From an uncultured Caulobacter sp. (GTDB lineage Bacteria; Pseudomonadota; Alphaproteobacteria; Caulobacterales; Caulobacteraceae): a DNA stretch of 51,173 bases. Below the pieces are notes generated by a model that was not told the DNA's origin, did no database searches, and saw only the letters and a program-made list of their open reading frames with translations. The stretch spans positions 1 to 51,173 of the forward strand of contig CAJYMH010000036.1 of NCBI GenBank assembly GCA_913776195.1, given 5' to 3'. This document shows, one piece after another, positions 37,467 to 45,294 of this stretch (the stretch's first letter is position 1; every line of letters starts with the position of its first letter). The translations under genes and the position numbers were made by a program.

Positions 37467-38756
37467 TCAGTTGGCGGGACGGGCGGCGGCCCTAAGTCCC
37501 AGCACGAGAGCCGCGGCAATCGCGATGATCGCGCACAGCAGATAGATCGTCGCCGAGAAGTCGCCGGTCTGCTGGCGGATGATCCCAATGAGCGGCGTCA
37601 TGATCATCCCTGCGGTGTTGCCGACCATGTTCACCACGGTGATTCCGGGCCCCGTATCCTCGCGTCTCAGCAGTGAGACCGGGATGGCCCAGAACACCCC
37701 CTGCGCGCCCCCTAGGCCGAGACCGCCGAGCAGCAGCAGGACCACAGCCTGCCAACCCGGTTCGACAAGAAATGCGCCCAGCAGGCAGACCCCGCCGAGG
37801 GCCGCTGCGGCGCCAAGGTGCAGGTGTCGCTCCTGAGTTCGGTCGGAACTCCAGGCGTTGAAGATCATGCCGGCCGCGACGCCGATCCACGGCAGGGCCG
37901 AGATCAGGCCGATCTGTAGCGGATTTCCGCCCGCGACCTGCTTGACCACCTGCGCCATCCAGAAGATCAGCCCTTGAGCGCCGGCCAGCAGGCAGAACCA
38001 GATCGCGCAGGCGGCCCAAAATGCGCCGCTCCTCAGGAACGTTAGGCGTCCAGCCGGACCGGAGCGCTCGGCCTGGTCGCCGGCGGCTTCGGCTACGACC
38101 AACGCCTTCTCTTCGTCGCTCAGCCAGGGAGCCGCTTCCAGGCGATCGATAAAGACGTAAAAGGCCACGACACCGCAGGCGACGGTGACCAGCCCCTCGA
38201 CGAAGACCATGAAACGCCAACCTGAGAGGGAGAACAGTTGCAGGTCGGAAGTCATCAGCCAACCAGACAGCGGCGCACCGATCACCTGCGAGATGGGAAT
38301 GGCCAGCATGGTGCCGCTGATCGCCGAAGCGCGGAACCGGCGCGGCATCCACAGGGCCGCCAGGTAGGCCGCGCCGGGTGCGAAGCCTCCCTCGGCGATC
38401 CCCAACAGGAACCGCAGGATGTAGAAATGTTCGGGCGTCCGGATGAAGGCCATCATGGCCGCCACGGCGCCCCAGACGACCACCGATCCGGCCACCCACC
38501 GCCGGGCGTGGATTCGGCGCAGGAGCGCCGTGTGGGGGTACTGCAGGGCGATGTAGCCGAGGAAGAAGAATAGCCCCGCCCCTCGACCGTACATCTCCGG
38601 CGACAACCCGATCTCCTGGTTCATCTCCAAGGCCGCAATGGCGATGTTGGAGCGGTCCAGGGAGGACATGAAGATCAGGAAGGTGAGCGGCGCGATCAGC
38701 CGCCAGAAGATCTTGTCGCGAAGGCGGCGCTCAACCGGTTGTAGGACGGCGGCCAT
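37467..38756 (-). CDS. MFS transporter, anion:cation symporter (ACS) family
   Basis: This 429-residue inner membrane protein has about 12 transmembrane helices. ACS features are LTFLIFMSSLDRSNIAIAAL in helix 1, a long central loop (about residues 205-235), and RFLLGIAEGGFAPGAAYLA in helix 4. Members import organic anions such as phthalate, hydroxyphenylacetate, tartrate or glucarate with protons. Its ATG follows immediately after the TAG of a short leader ORF and has no strong ribosome-binding site of its own, so it is probably translated by coupling. It is divergent from the cytochrome gene and upstream of the TonB receptor on the same strand. The substrate is unknown; an aromatic acid is likely from context. 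Confidence 0.85.
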   Translation of the reverse strand: MAAVLQPVERRLRDKIFWRLIAPLTFLIFMSSLDRSNIAIAALEMNQEIGLSPEMYGRGAGLFFFLGYIALQYPHTALLRRIHARRWVAGSVVVWGAVAAMMAFIRTPEHFYILRFLLGIAEGGFAPGAAYLAALWMPRRFRASAISGTMLAIPISQVIGAPLSGWLMTSDLQLFSLSGWRFMVFVEGLVTVACGVVAFYVFIDRLEAAPWLSDEEKALVVAEAAGDQAERSGPAGRLTFLRSGAFWAACAIWFCLLAGAQGLIFWMAQVVKQVAGGNPLQIGLISALPWIGVAAGMIFNAWSSDRTQERHLHLGAAAALGGVCLLGAFLVEPGWQAVVLLLLGGLGLGGAQGVFWAIPVSLLRREDTGPGITVVNMVGNTAGMIMTPLIGIIRQQTGDFSATIYLLCAIIAIAAALVLGLRAAARPAN

Positions 38757-38801
38757 CTAGCGATTCCGTTCCAACAGGCCGCGGCTCGACAGCGTCATCA
38801 T
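38757..38801 (-). CDS. Short leader ORF (14 codons) coupled to the ACS transporter
   Basis: An excellent GGAGG (38814-38810) lies eight bases before ATG ATG, and the frame encodes MMTLSSRGLLERNR and ends in TAG, which directly abuts the ATG of the transporter (TAGATG). The transporter start lacks a ribosome-binding site, so ribosomes ending the leader would reinitiate there. It could be a regulatory leader peptide or just a translation-coupling device. Its small size means chance cannot be excluded. Confidence 0.5.
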   Translation of the reverse strand: MMTLSSRGLLERNR

Positions 38802-38910
38802 CCTGCTTTCCTCCACAAAGACCCGGCTTCACGCCGATGTTTCTCGCGTCGTGATCGCCGACGCTGATTTCGTTTGCCACAAAAATAGTAAGCAACATAT
38901 CGTATTTCGC

Positions 38911-40569
38911 ATGGCACTGCTTCGCTCGCCCCTGCTCCGTTCGGCCACCTTCAGTCTCGGCGTGGGCGCCTGCGTGTTCGGCCTAGGTGTCGGCGCTTCG
39001 GCCGTGGACCGCGCCCAGGCGCCTGGCGTCGTCGGCGATGTCGCGGGACAAGTACCCGCGCAGCAGCAACAGGCCCAGACCGCGCCGATCACCGCTGTCG
39101 AAGATGGCCCGTCGACACGTGACTGGGCCTCACCAGGCGCCGGAAAGACGATGCCGGCGAGCGCTGACTATCCCAACGAGACGGGGCGCCTGGGCGTGAT
39201 CAATCTTTCGGGTCCCGTAGTGACCAAGGGGCACCCCTTCTTCACGCCGCTGGGCGCCAACGGCCGGGCCTGCGTCACCTGCCATCAGCCAGGCGACGCC
39301 ATGAGCGTGTCCGTGAAGACCATTCAGGAACGCTGGACCGCCACGGGTGGCAAGGATCCCCTTTTCGCGGCGGTGGACGGCTCGAACTGTCCCAGCTTGC
39401 CGCAAGGCGAGGCCAAGTCTCACTCGCTGCTGCTGAAGAGCGGCCTCTTCCGCATCTTCCTGCCCTTCCCGCCGAAGGCCGCGGACGGTTCGGCTATGGA
39501 GCCGGAATTCTCGATCGAGGTGGTTCGGGACCCTACCGGCTGCAACACCGATCCCGTCTATGGATTGGAGAGCGCCAATCCAATGGTTTCGGTCTTCCGC
39601 CGGCCTCGTCCGCTCGCCAATGTGAAGTACCTGTTGGAGCTGCCTCACGGGGTGCCGCCCAACGACAAGTTCTTCTTCAATGACAAGACCTTGCTGCCGA
39701 AAGATCCGGAGACAGGCAGGTTCGTCTCCATGCAGCTTCTGTCGGATGGACGGCAGCCCACCCTGCGCACCCAGGCGGTGGAGGCGGCGGTCAATCACCT
39801 GCAGAAGGTCGGCGTCCCAAGCAAGGCGGATCTTGATCGGATCATCGCCTTCGAGAAGCAGATCTATGTGGCCCAGGTGCAGGATATCGACGGCGGCGCG
39901 CTGACCGGCGCCGGCTCACCACCGGGCCTGGGCCCGCGCGCCCTGGCCGATGGTCAACCAGCGCACCTGGCCAACAACGCGGTCAATCGCATCTTCGGAA
40001 CCTTCAAGCCCTGGCTAGACGAGGGGAGCCTGCCGGCCGCCACCCCGGCCGAGCGCAAACAGCGGGCCTTTCGCGCATCCGCCGCGCGTGGGGCCGACAT
40101 CTTCTGGCGACGCCGGTTCGTCATCAAGGACGTGGGCAACTACAACTCCAAGGGACTTAGCAATCCGTTCAAACGATCCTGCGGGTCGGGCTGCCACAAC
40201 ACATTGCTGGCGGGCATGGACCTGGCGCCGGGCTTCATGGACCTGGGCCTCAACACTCATCCGACCAACGAGCGGCCGGACTTGCCGCTGTTCAGGGTGA
40301 CCTGCAAGGCCTCGGCTCCTCCCCAGGCCTATCTTGGCCGCACGATCTACACCTACGATCCGGGACGCGCCCTGATCACCGGCAAGTGCGTCGATGTGGG
40401 CAGCACCATGACCCAGCAAATGCGGGGCCTAGCCGCGCGCGCGCCGTATTTCACGAACGGATCGGCGGCGAACCTGCGGGAGCTGGTCGACTACTACGAT
40501 CGCCGTTTCAACATCGGCTACAGCGAGCAGGACAAGCAGGATCTGGTCAACTTCATGAGGACGCTGTGA
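38911..40569 (+). CDS. Periplasmic di-heme-like cytochrome c (MauG/cytochrome c peroxidase related)
   Basis: This 552-residue protein has an export signal (about residues 1-30) and a glutamine-rich linker. The first heme site is the normal CVTCH at residues 121-125. The second is CGSGCH at 424-429, with three residues between the cysteines (CX3CH). The C-terminus LAARAPYFTNGSAANLRELVDYYDRRFNIG is typical of MauG and cytochrome c peroxidase families. I prefer the ATG at 38911, which starts the signal directly, over a GTG 20 codons earlier. It could oxidise an aromatic substrate in the periplasm or reduce peroxide. Its stop overlaps the next gene as GTGA, so the two are probably partners. Confidence 0.8.
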   Translation: MALLRSPLLRSATFSLGVGACVFGLGVGASAVDRAQAPGVVGDVAGQVPAQQQQAQTAPITAVEDGPSTRDWASPGAGKTMPASADYPNETGRLGVINLSGPVVTKGHPFFTPLGANGRACVTCHQPGDAMSVSVKTIQERWTATGGKDPLFAAVDGSNCPSLPQGEAKSHSLLLKSGLFRIFLPFPPKAADGSAMEPEFSIEVVRDPTGCNTDPVYGLESANPMVSVFRRPRPLANVKYLLELPHGVPPNDKFFFNDKTLLPKDPETGRFVSMQLLSDGRQPTLRTQAVEAAVNHLQKVGVPSKADLDRIIAFEKQIYVAQVQDIDGGALTGAGSPPGLGPRALADGQPAHLANNAVNRIFGTFKPWLDEGSLPAATPAERKQRAFRASAARGADIFWRRRFVIKDVGNYNSKGLSNPFKRSCGSGCHNTLLAGMDLAPGFMDLGLNTHPTNERPDLPLFRVTCKASAPPQAYLGRTIYTYDPGRALITGKCVDVGSTMTQQMRGLAARAPYFTNGSAANLRELVDYYDRRFNIGYSEQDKQDLVNFMRTL

Positions 40570-41408
40570 GCTGTCGCGCCCGCCTGCCCGTGCTCGTGAT
40601 GGCGAGCGCGCTTGTCGCCGCCGCAGCCCAGGCGGCCCCTGCGCCTGGTGACGCTGTCTCCTTCATCGCGTGCCCCATCGCGCGCGACACGGGGCCGGAG
40701 ACCGATCTCTGCTTCTTCGCCGAACATCGGGGAGAGCGCTTCGCCCTGCTCAACCCGCCGGACACGGGCGGCCCGGAGCTAGGCCACAAGGTGTTGGTGG
40801 AAGGCGTGGTGACCGACAAACCCCGTCTTTGCGGCGGCCTGCAGTTGGAAGGACGGTTCACGCCGCTCCGCGAACTTTCGCCCGAGTGCAACGTCCTGCT
40901 GCCCTTCGACGGCAAGACCACCATCGCCGCGGGATCGGCCTTCAGCGTGGTGCAGCGGCGCACGGGTCTTCAGGAACTGGCTGAACGCGCAGAACGGGAG
41001 CCCGCGATCTCGATCCTGCCGGTGACCCAACCGCCGGCGCCGGCGCCACCCTTGCCTCCTAAGCCCTATCCGTATCGCAGCCTGACGCTGGACTACCTGT
41101 TCGACAGCGACCGGGGTCAGGGTCCGCAGTTGAGCGAATTGATCGCTCTGGTCGACTACGCCAAGGCGATAAAGGCTCAGCGGTTGATCATCAACACCCG
41201 GCGCGCCGCCAGTCGTCTGGACGACGGCCAAGTGCTGACCGAGACGCAAGGCATGGGTCGCCGTCGCGCCGACAAACTGACAGCGATCATATCTGGCCTT
41301 GGCTTTTCCGAGGATCGCATAGTCGCCCGCGTCAGCGAAGAACCACCCGCTCCGGACGGACGGGACGACTGGCGCGCCCGCCGCGCGGTAGTGACCGTCG
41401 AGCCCTAG
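40566..41408 (+). CDS. Secreted protein with OmpA-like C-terminal domain
   Basis: This 280-residue protein is translated from a GTG overlapping the cytochrome stop (GTGA). A signal peptide covers about residues 1-22 (VLVMASALVAAAAQAAP). A middle part with several cysteines follows, then a proline-rich linker (PPAPAPPLPPKPYP), then about 95 residues that look OmpA-like (LDYLFDSDRG, LIALVDYAKAIKAQRLIINT, GRRRADKLTAIISGLGFSEDRI). OmpA-like domains bind peptidoglycan; here it may anchor the cytochrome partner near the wall. The upstream ATG frame lies inside the cytochrome gene and is not used. The N-terminal part matches no family that I recognise. Confidence 0.7.
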   Translation: MSCRARLPVLVMASALVAAAAQAAPAPGDAVSFIACPIARDTGPETDLCFFAEHRGERFALLNPPDTGGPELGHKVLVEGVVTDKPRLCGGLQLEGRFTPLRELSPECNVLLPFDGKTTIAAGSAFSVVQRRTGLQELAERAEREPAISILPVTQPPAPAPPLPPKPYPYRSLTLDYLFDSDRGQGPQLSELIALVDYAKAIKAQRLIINTRRAASRLDDGQVLTETQGMGRRRADKLTAIISGLGFSEDRIVARVSEEPPAPDGRDDWRARRAVVTVEP

Positions 41409-41439
41409 GGCCATCGACAGTCATCGCGGCCAGTCGCGA

Positions 41440-41468
41440 TTGACAATTGTATATATCACAAACAGTAT
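41440..41468 (+). promoter_or_regulatory. Sigma-70-like promoter with ACAAACAGT element (capA operon)
   Basis: -35 TTGACA (41440-41445) and -10 CAGTAT (41463-41468) are 17 bases apart. ACAAACAGTAT, TTGACAAT and a TTCATA just downstream are shared with the receptor promoter at 37400-37428, in the same orientation relative to the gene. Transcription would start near 41475, about 50 bases before the first start codon. Confidence 0.7.
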
Positions 41469-41526
41469 TTCTTCATAACAATCCAGCCGGGCGATCAACG
41501 CCTAGGCGGACCTGGGGAGATGCAGC

Positions 41527-41589
41527 GTGATCGACACCAATCCATCAGGGCTGGGTGCGGCCCCGCGCCAGATCAGGCGCCGCCTGTGA
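41527..41589 (+). CDS. Short leader ORF (20 codons) overlapping the CapA-like gene
   Basis: GGGGAG (41514-41519) is seven bases from this GTG, which opens a 20-codon frame (VIDTNPSGLG...RQIRRRL) ending in TGA at 41587-41589. That stop overlaps a GTG at 41586 in the CapA frame as GTGA. The other candidate start, ATG 41520, abuts the same ribosome-binding site with no spacing. The simplest reading is a leader peptide that couples translation to the CapA gene. Confidence 0.45.
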   Translation: MIDTNPSGLGAAPRQIRRRL

Positions 41590-42740
41590 CGACCGCTCGC
41601 TTCTATGCCGTCGCCGACATCGGTCCCGACCGCGACGATCCGCGTGAGTGCTTCGCCCTGGTCCGCGATGAGCTGCGGCGGGCGGACATCGCCTTCTGCC
41701 AGCTTGAAGTGAACCTCACAGAGCGCGGCGCCCGCCTCCCGCAGGTGCGGCACACCCATCGCGCGAAGGCGTCGAGCGCGGCGGCGATGAAGGACGCCGG
41801 TTTCACCGTTGTCTCCTTCAGCGGCAATCATTGCATGGACTGGGGTCGGGACGGCTTCTTCGACACCATCGACACCCTGAGGGGCGCTGGTCTGGATGTG
41901 GTTGGCGTCGGCGCCAACATCACCGAAGCCCGCACGCCGGTGATTCAGGAGGCCAACGGGGTCAGGGTTGCGTTCCTGGCCTACAACTCGATCCTGCCGG
42001 CCAACTACTGGGCGGAGGCGGACCGTCCCGGATGCGCGCCCATGCGCGCCTGGACGATCTACGAACAGATCGAGCCCGATCAGCCGGGCACCCCCTGCCG
42101 CATCCATACCTACGCCAACCGCGATGACCTTTCGGCCATGGCCGCGGACATCAAGGCCGCGCGCGAGAAGGCCGATGTGGTGGCCGTCTCTATCCACTGG
42201 GGCATCCATTTCATCCCAGCGGTGCTGGCCGACTACCAACAGGAGGTCGCCCACGCGGCCATCGAGGCGGGCGCCGATATCATCCTTGGCCACCACGCCC
42301 ACATCCTGAAGGGCGTAGAGGTCTATCGCGGCAAGCCGATATTCTACTCGATGGGCAATTTCGCCATCGACCTGCGGATGACGCCCGAGCACGCCAAGGG
42401 CAAGGGCTTCCGGGAAATCCAGGCCCTAAGCCCCGGCTGGGAGCCGGACTTCGGCAGCCTCTATAACTTCCCGCCGGACTCGCGGATGACGATGGTCATC
42501 ACCGCCGACGCCACGAAGCAGGGATTGGCCAAGGTCGGCTTCCTGCCGGCCTTCATCAATCGTGACGCCCAGCCGGAGATCATGAAGCCTGACGACGAGC
42601 GCTTCGGAAAGATCGTCGACTACATGCGCTGGGCTAGCGCTGCGGCGGGCCTGAACGCGCGGTTCACGCTCAGCGGCGAGGCCGTGCTGGTCGATGCGCA
42701 GCCGGACGTTTCATCCACCCCCTCGGAGACCGGTCGATGA
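41586..42740 (+). CDS. CapA-family protein (metallophosphatase fold)
   Basis: This protein of 384 residues from the GTG at 41586 (406 from ATG 41520) has a CapA/PGA_cap calcineurin-like fold: FYAVADIGPD near the start, FCQLEVNL, SFSGNHCMDWG, VAVSIHWGIHF, ILGHHAHILKGVEVYRGKPI and FYSMGNF. These His, Asp and Asn positions are the usual metal and phosphate site. No signal peptide is visible, so it is probably cytoplasmic, unlike capsule-linked CapA. Its stop overlaps the permease start (ATGA). CapA homologues in catabolic operons are uncharacterised; hydrolysis of a phospho- or amide-linked compound is possible. Confidence 0.8.
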   Translation: MTTARFYAVADIGPDRDDPRECFALVRDELRRADIAFCQLEVNLTERGARLPQVRHTHRAKASSAAAMKDAGFTVVSFSGNHCMDWGRDGFFDTIDTLRGAGLDVVGVGANITEARTPVIQEANGVRVAFLAYNSILPANYWAEADRPGCAPMRAWTIYEQIEPDQPGTPCRIHTYANRDDLSAMAADIKAAREKADVVAVSIHWGIHFIPAVLADYQQEVAHAAIEAGADIILGHHAHILKGVEVYRGKPIFYSMGNFAIDLRMTPEHAKGKGFREIQALSPGWEPDFGSLYNFPPDSRMTMVITADATKQGLAKVGFLPAFINRDAQPEIMKPDDERFGKIVDYMRWASAAAGLNARFTLSGEAVLVDAQPDVSSTPSETGR

Positions 42741-43786
42741 ACCTGATCAACCGCACGCCCCTGCTGATGGTCGTCGCCCTCTACATGCTGGCCTACATCC
42801 CCTACATGGTGATCACCAAACAGCTGTCGAGCAGCCCTGCCGCCGCTCTGGGACGGCCGCTCACCGGCCTTGAGATCCTACCGGCCTCCATGATCATCAG
42901 CGGCTTGTTCACCGCCCTGTTCGTCGCCTGGTCGGGCTGGTGGCGAGCCGCTAATCAGCGACGCTTGCTGGGGCTCAGCGTCCCCTTCCCTACCCGCTGG
43001 ACCTTCCTGTCGGGCATCTGCACGGCGCTCGTCCTGTTCACGGTTCCGCTGTCGCTGACCTTCGAAGGAGTCAGCATCCCGTTCATCCAGCTGCTGATGC
43101 GCGGCGATGTGCTCCTGCTGGCGCCGCTGGTGGACATCGCCTTCCGCCGCAAGGTCGCTTGGTACTCGTGGGTCGCGCTCGGGCTGGTCGCGATCGGCCT
43201 GTTCTTCACCATTCGGCAGCGCGGCGGCCTGCACCTGCCACCCCTGGCGATCGGCACCATCGTTCTCTACACGGTCGGCTACTTCGGACGCCTAGCGGTG
43301 ATGACCCGCGTGTCTAAGTCGGGCGATCCGGAGAGCATCAAGCGCTACTTCGTGGAAGAGAAGTTGGTCGGCATTCCTCTGGCCGTGGTCTTCCTCGCGC
43401 TCATTCCGCTGTTGGGCCTGGGGGGCCAGGCGTCCGAACTGGCCTTCGGCTTCTTCGGGGTTTGGAGCAGCGCCCAGATCTGGCCGGTCCTCATCCTGTC
43501 GGCCCTGCTGTTCGTGGTTTCAGTGTTCGCCGCGATCATCCTGCTGAACCCGCGCGAGAACACCTTCTGCGTGCCGATGGAGCGCTCGGCCAGCATCGTG
43601 GCAGGCATCGCCGCTTCCTTCATTCTGGCTCTGGGCTTCGGCCTCCCGATGCCCACTTCGGCCGAGATCGCGGGCGCCTTGCTGATGATCGCGGCGGTCG
43701 TCCTGTTGTCGGTCGCGCCCTTGCTCGAAAGGCGCCGGCCGCCGGTCTCGCCGCAACAGAAGGCCGCGGCCGAGGAGCCGTCGTGA
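42737..43786 (+). CDS. Multi-spanning inner membrane permease, DMT/EamA-like
   Basis: This 349-residue, highly hydrophobic protein has about ten predicted transmembrane segments, for example LLMVVALYMLAYIPYMVI at the start, WVALGLVAIGLFFTI in the middle and IAGALLMIAAVVLLSVAPLL at the end, with a charged tail. The size and the repeat of two five-helix halves resemble drug/metabolite transporters, but no specific signature is clear. It is locked between the CapA-like and MmgE/PrpD genes by ATGA and GTGA overlaps, so it probably moves the substrate or product of those enzymes. The direction and the substrate are unknown. Confidence 0.75.
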   Translation: MNLINRTPLLMVVALYMLAYIPYMVITKQLSSSPAAALGRPLTGLEILPASMIISGLFTALFVAWSGWWRAANQRRLLGLSVPFPTRWTFLSGICTALVLFTVPLSLTFEGVSIPFIQLLMRGDVLLLAPLVDIAFRRKVAWYSWVALGLVAIGLFFTIRQRGGLHLPPLAIGTIVLYTVGYFGRLAVMTRVSKSGDPESIKRYFVEEKLVGIPLAVVFLALIPLLGLGGQASELAFGFFGVWSSAQIWPVLILSALLFVVSVFAAIILLNPRENTFCVPMERSASIVAGIAASFILALGFGLPMPTSAEIAGALLMIAAVVLLSVAPLLERRRPPVSPQQKAAAEEPS

Positions 43787-45183
43787 GCCAGGCTCTGACC
43801 CGACACATCGCCCTCCATATCGCCACCAGCCGGTTCGAGCAGCTTTCACCGCTGGCGGTGAGCATGACGCGCCTGTCGTTGCTGGATGCGATGGGCGTCA
43901 CTCTGGCGGCCAGCAGCCTCGGCGAAGGAGTCGAAGCCTTCGCCGAAACTGTCGCGGAGACAGGCGGAGCCACGCAGGCCAGTGTGGCGGGCTTCGGGTT
44001 CAGGAGCTCCATCCTGGGCGCGGTTCTGGTCAACGGAGCCGGGGCGCACGCCTTGGACTTCGAAGACGCCTACGACGGCGCACCGATCCACCCAAACGCC
44101 GCCTGCGTACCCGTCGCACTGGCCTTGACCGAGCATCTGGGTCTGTCCGGCAAGGACCTGCTGACCGCACTGGCGGTGGGGTGTGATCTGGTCTGCCGCC
44201 TGGGCCTCGCTCTACAGATCAACCCGGATGAAGCCGGCTGGTATCCCCCGCCGATCCTCAGCACCTTCGGCGCAGCGGCGGTAGCCGCCAGGCTGCTGGC
44301 CCTGGACGCCGATCAGACCGTCAACGCCCTGGCCCTGGCTCTGAACCAGGCGACCGCTACGGCGCAATTCAAGACCGCGCCGGGGTCGACCCTGCGTTCT
44401 GTCCGGGACGCCTTCCCCGCCCACGCGGGCCTGCTCGCGGCGCTTCTGGCCAACCGAGGCGTGAGAGGATTCGACGGCGTCTTTGAAGGGAAGGCCGGCC
44501 TGTACGCTCTATTCGCTCAAGGCCGCTACGATCCGAACATCATTCTGAAGGACCTGGGTGACCACTTTCACGGCGCGTGCCTAAGCTTCAAGCCCTGGCC
44601 CAGCTGTCGCGGCACGCATGCCTTCATCGAAGCGGCGTTGGTTCTTCAACGCAAGCACGGCTTCAGGGCCGATGACGTGCAGGAGATGGTCTTCACCGGC
44701 GGCAAGGTGCAGCAGATGCTGGCCGAGCCAGCGGCGCAGAAGAGCGCGCCCGAGACGGCTATCGACGCGAAGTTCAGCCTGCCGTTCTCCACGGCCGCGG
44801 CCTTGGTCGGAGGAAAGGTCGATCTCGCCACCTACAGCGCCGAGGGGCTAGCGGCGCCGCGGGTCTTGGACCTGGCCGCTCGTTTCTCTTACGTCCTCGA
44901 TCCCACTGCCAGGCTGGTGGACGCGGCGTCGGGGGAACTCACCGTCGTGCTGCGCTCGGGCCACCGCCTGCAGACACGGGTGACGCACCCGTTAGGGGCG
45001 CCACAGAACCCCATGAGCCAGAAAGACATCGTCGCCAAGTTCACGAGCTGCGCCGCGTTGGCGCGGCAACCGATGGAGTCAGATCAGATCAAGGCTTTGG
45101 GAGAGACGATCCTTGAAATGGACCGTATCGATCGCCCCGCCGTCCACCTCGCCTTGATGTCCGGTGCAGCGCCAAGACTGTAG
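43783..45183 (+). CDS. MmgE/PrpD family protein
   Basis: This 466-residue member of the MmgE/PrpD fold includes 2-methylcitrate dehydratase, cis-aconitate decarboxylase and iminodisuccinate epimerase among its relatives. Family features are ATSRFEQLSPLAVSMTRLSLLD at the N-terminus, GAGAHALDFEDAYDGAPIHP, SVRDAFPAHAGLLAALLA and FKPWPSCRGTHAFIEAAL. I chose GTG 43783, which overlaps the permease stop (GTGA) and leaves a family-typical length; the longer frame runs inside the permease gene. It is the third gene of the coupled capA operon. There is no methylcitrate gene nearby, so a propionate role is unlikely. It may act on a tricarboxylic or dicarboxylic intermediate. Confidence 0.85.
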   Translation: MSQALTRHIALHIATSRFEQLSPLAVSMTRLSLLDAMGVTLAASSLGEGVEAFAETVAETGGATQASVAGFGFRSSILGAVLVNGAGAHALDFEDAYDGAPIHPNAACVPVALALTEHLGLSGKDLLTALAVGCDLVCRLGLALQINPDEAGWYPPPILSTFGAAAVAARLLALDADQTVNALALALNQATATAQFKTAPGSTLRSVRDAFPAHAGLLAALLANRGVRGFDGVFEGKAGLYALFAQGRYDPNIILKDLGDHFHGACLSFKPWPSCRGTHAFIEAALVLQRKHGFRADDVQEMVFTGGKVQQMLAEPAAQKSAPETAIDAKFSLPFSTAAALVGGKVDLATYSAEGLAAPRVLDLAARFSYVLDPTARLVDAASGELTVVLRSGHRLQTRVTHPLGAPQNPMSQKDIVAKFTSCAALARQPMESDQIKALGETILEMDRIDRPAVHLALMSGAAPRL

Positions 45184-45185
45184 AT

Positions 45186-45209
45186 ATACAAACAGTTTGA
45201 TTATTGACA
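45186..45209 (+). promoter_or_regulatory. ACAAACAGT operator and TTGACA upstream of the tannase-linked TonB receptor
   Basis: ATACAAACAGTTTGA contains the perfect palindrome CAAACAGTTTG (45189-45199), the third occurrence of ACAAACAGT in the right-hand part of the window. TTGACA follows at 45204-45209. The order differs from the other two sites, so here the element may be an operator upstream of a TTGACA promoter. Confidence 0.55.
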
Positions 45210-45294
45210 ATTTGTGCTCCCGCAATGACCTTGCATCAGAGACGCCACTCAAGAACCGCTGCTTGAACAGCGGTGAGGCGCTTGGGGAGAAGAC

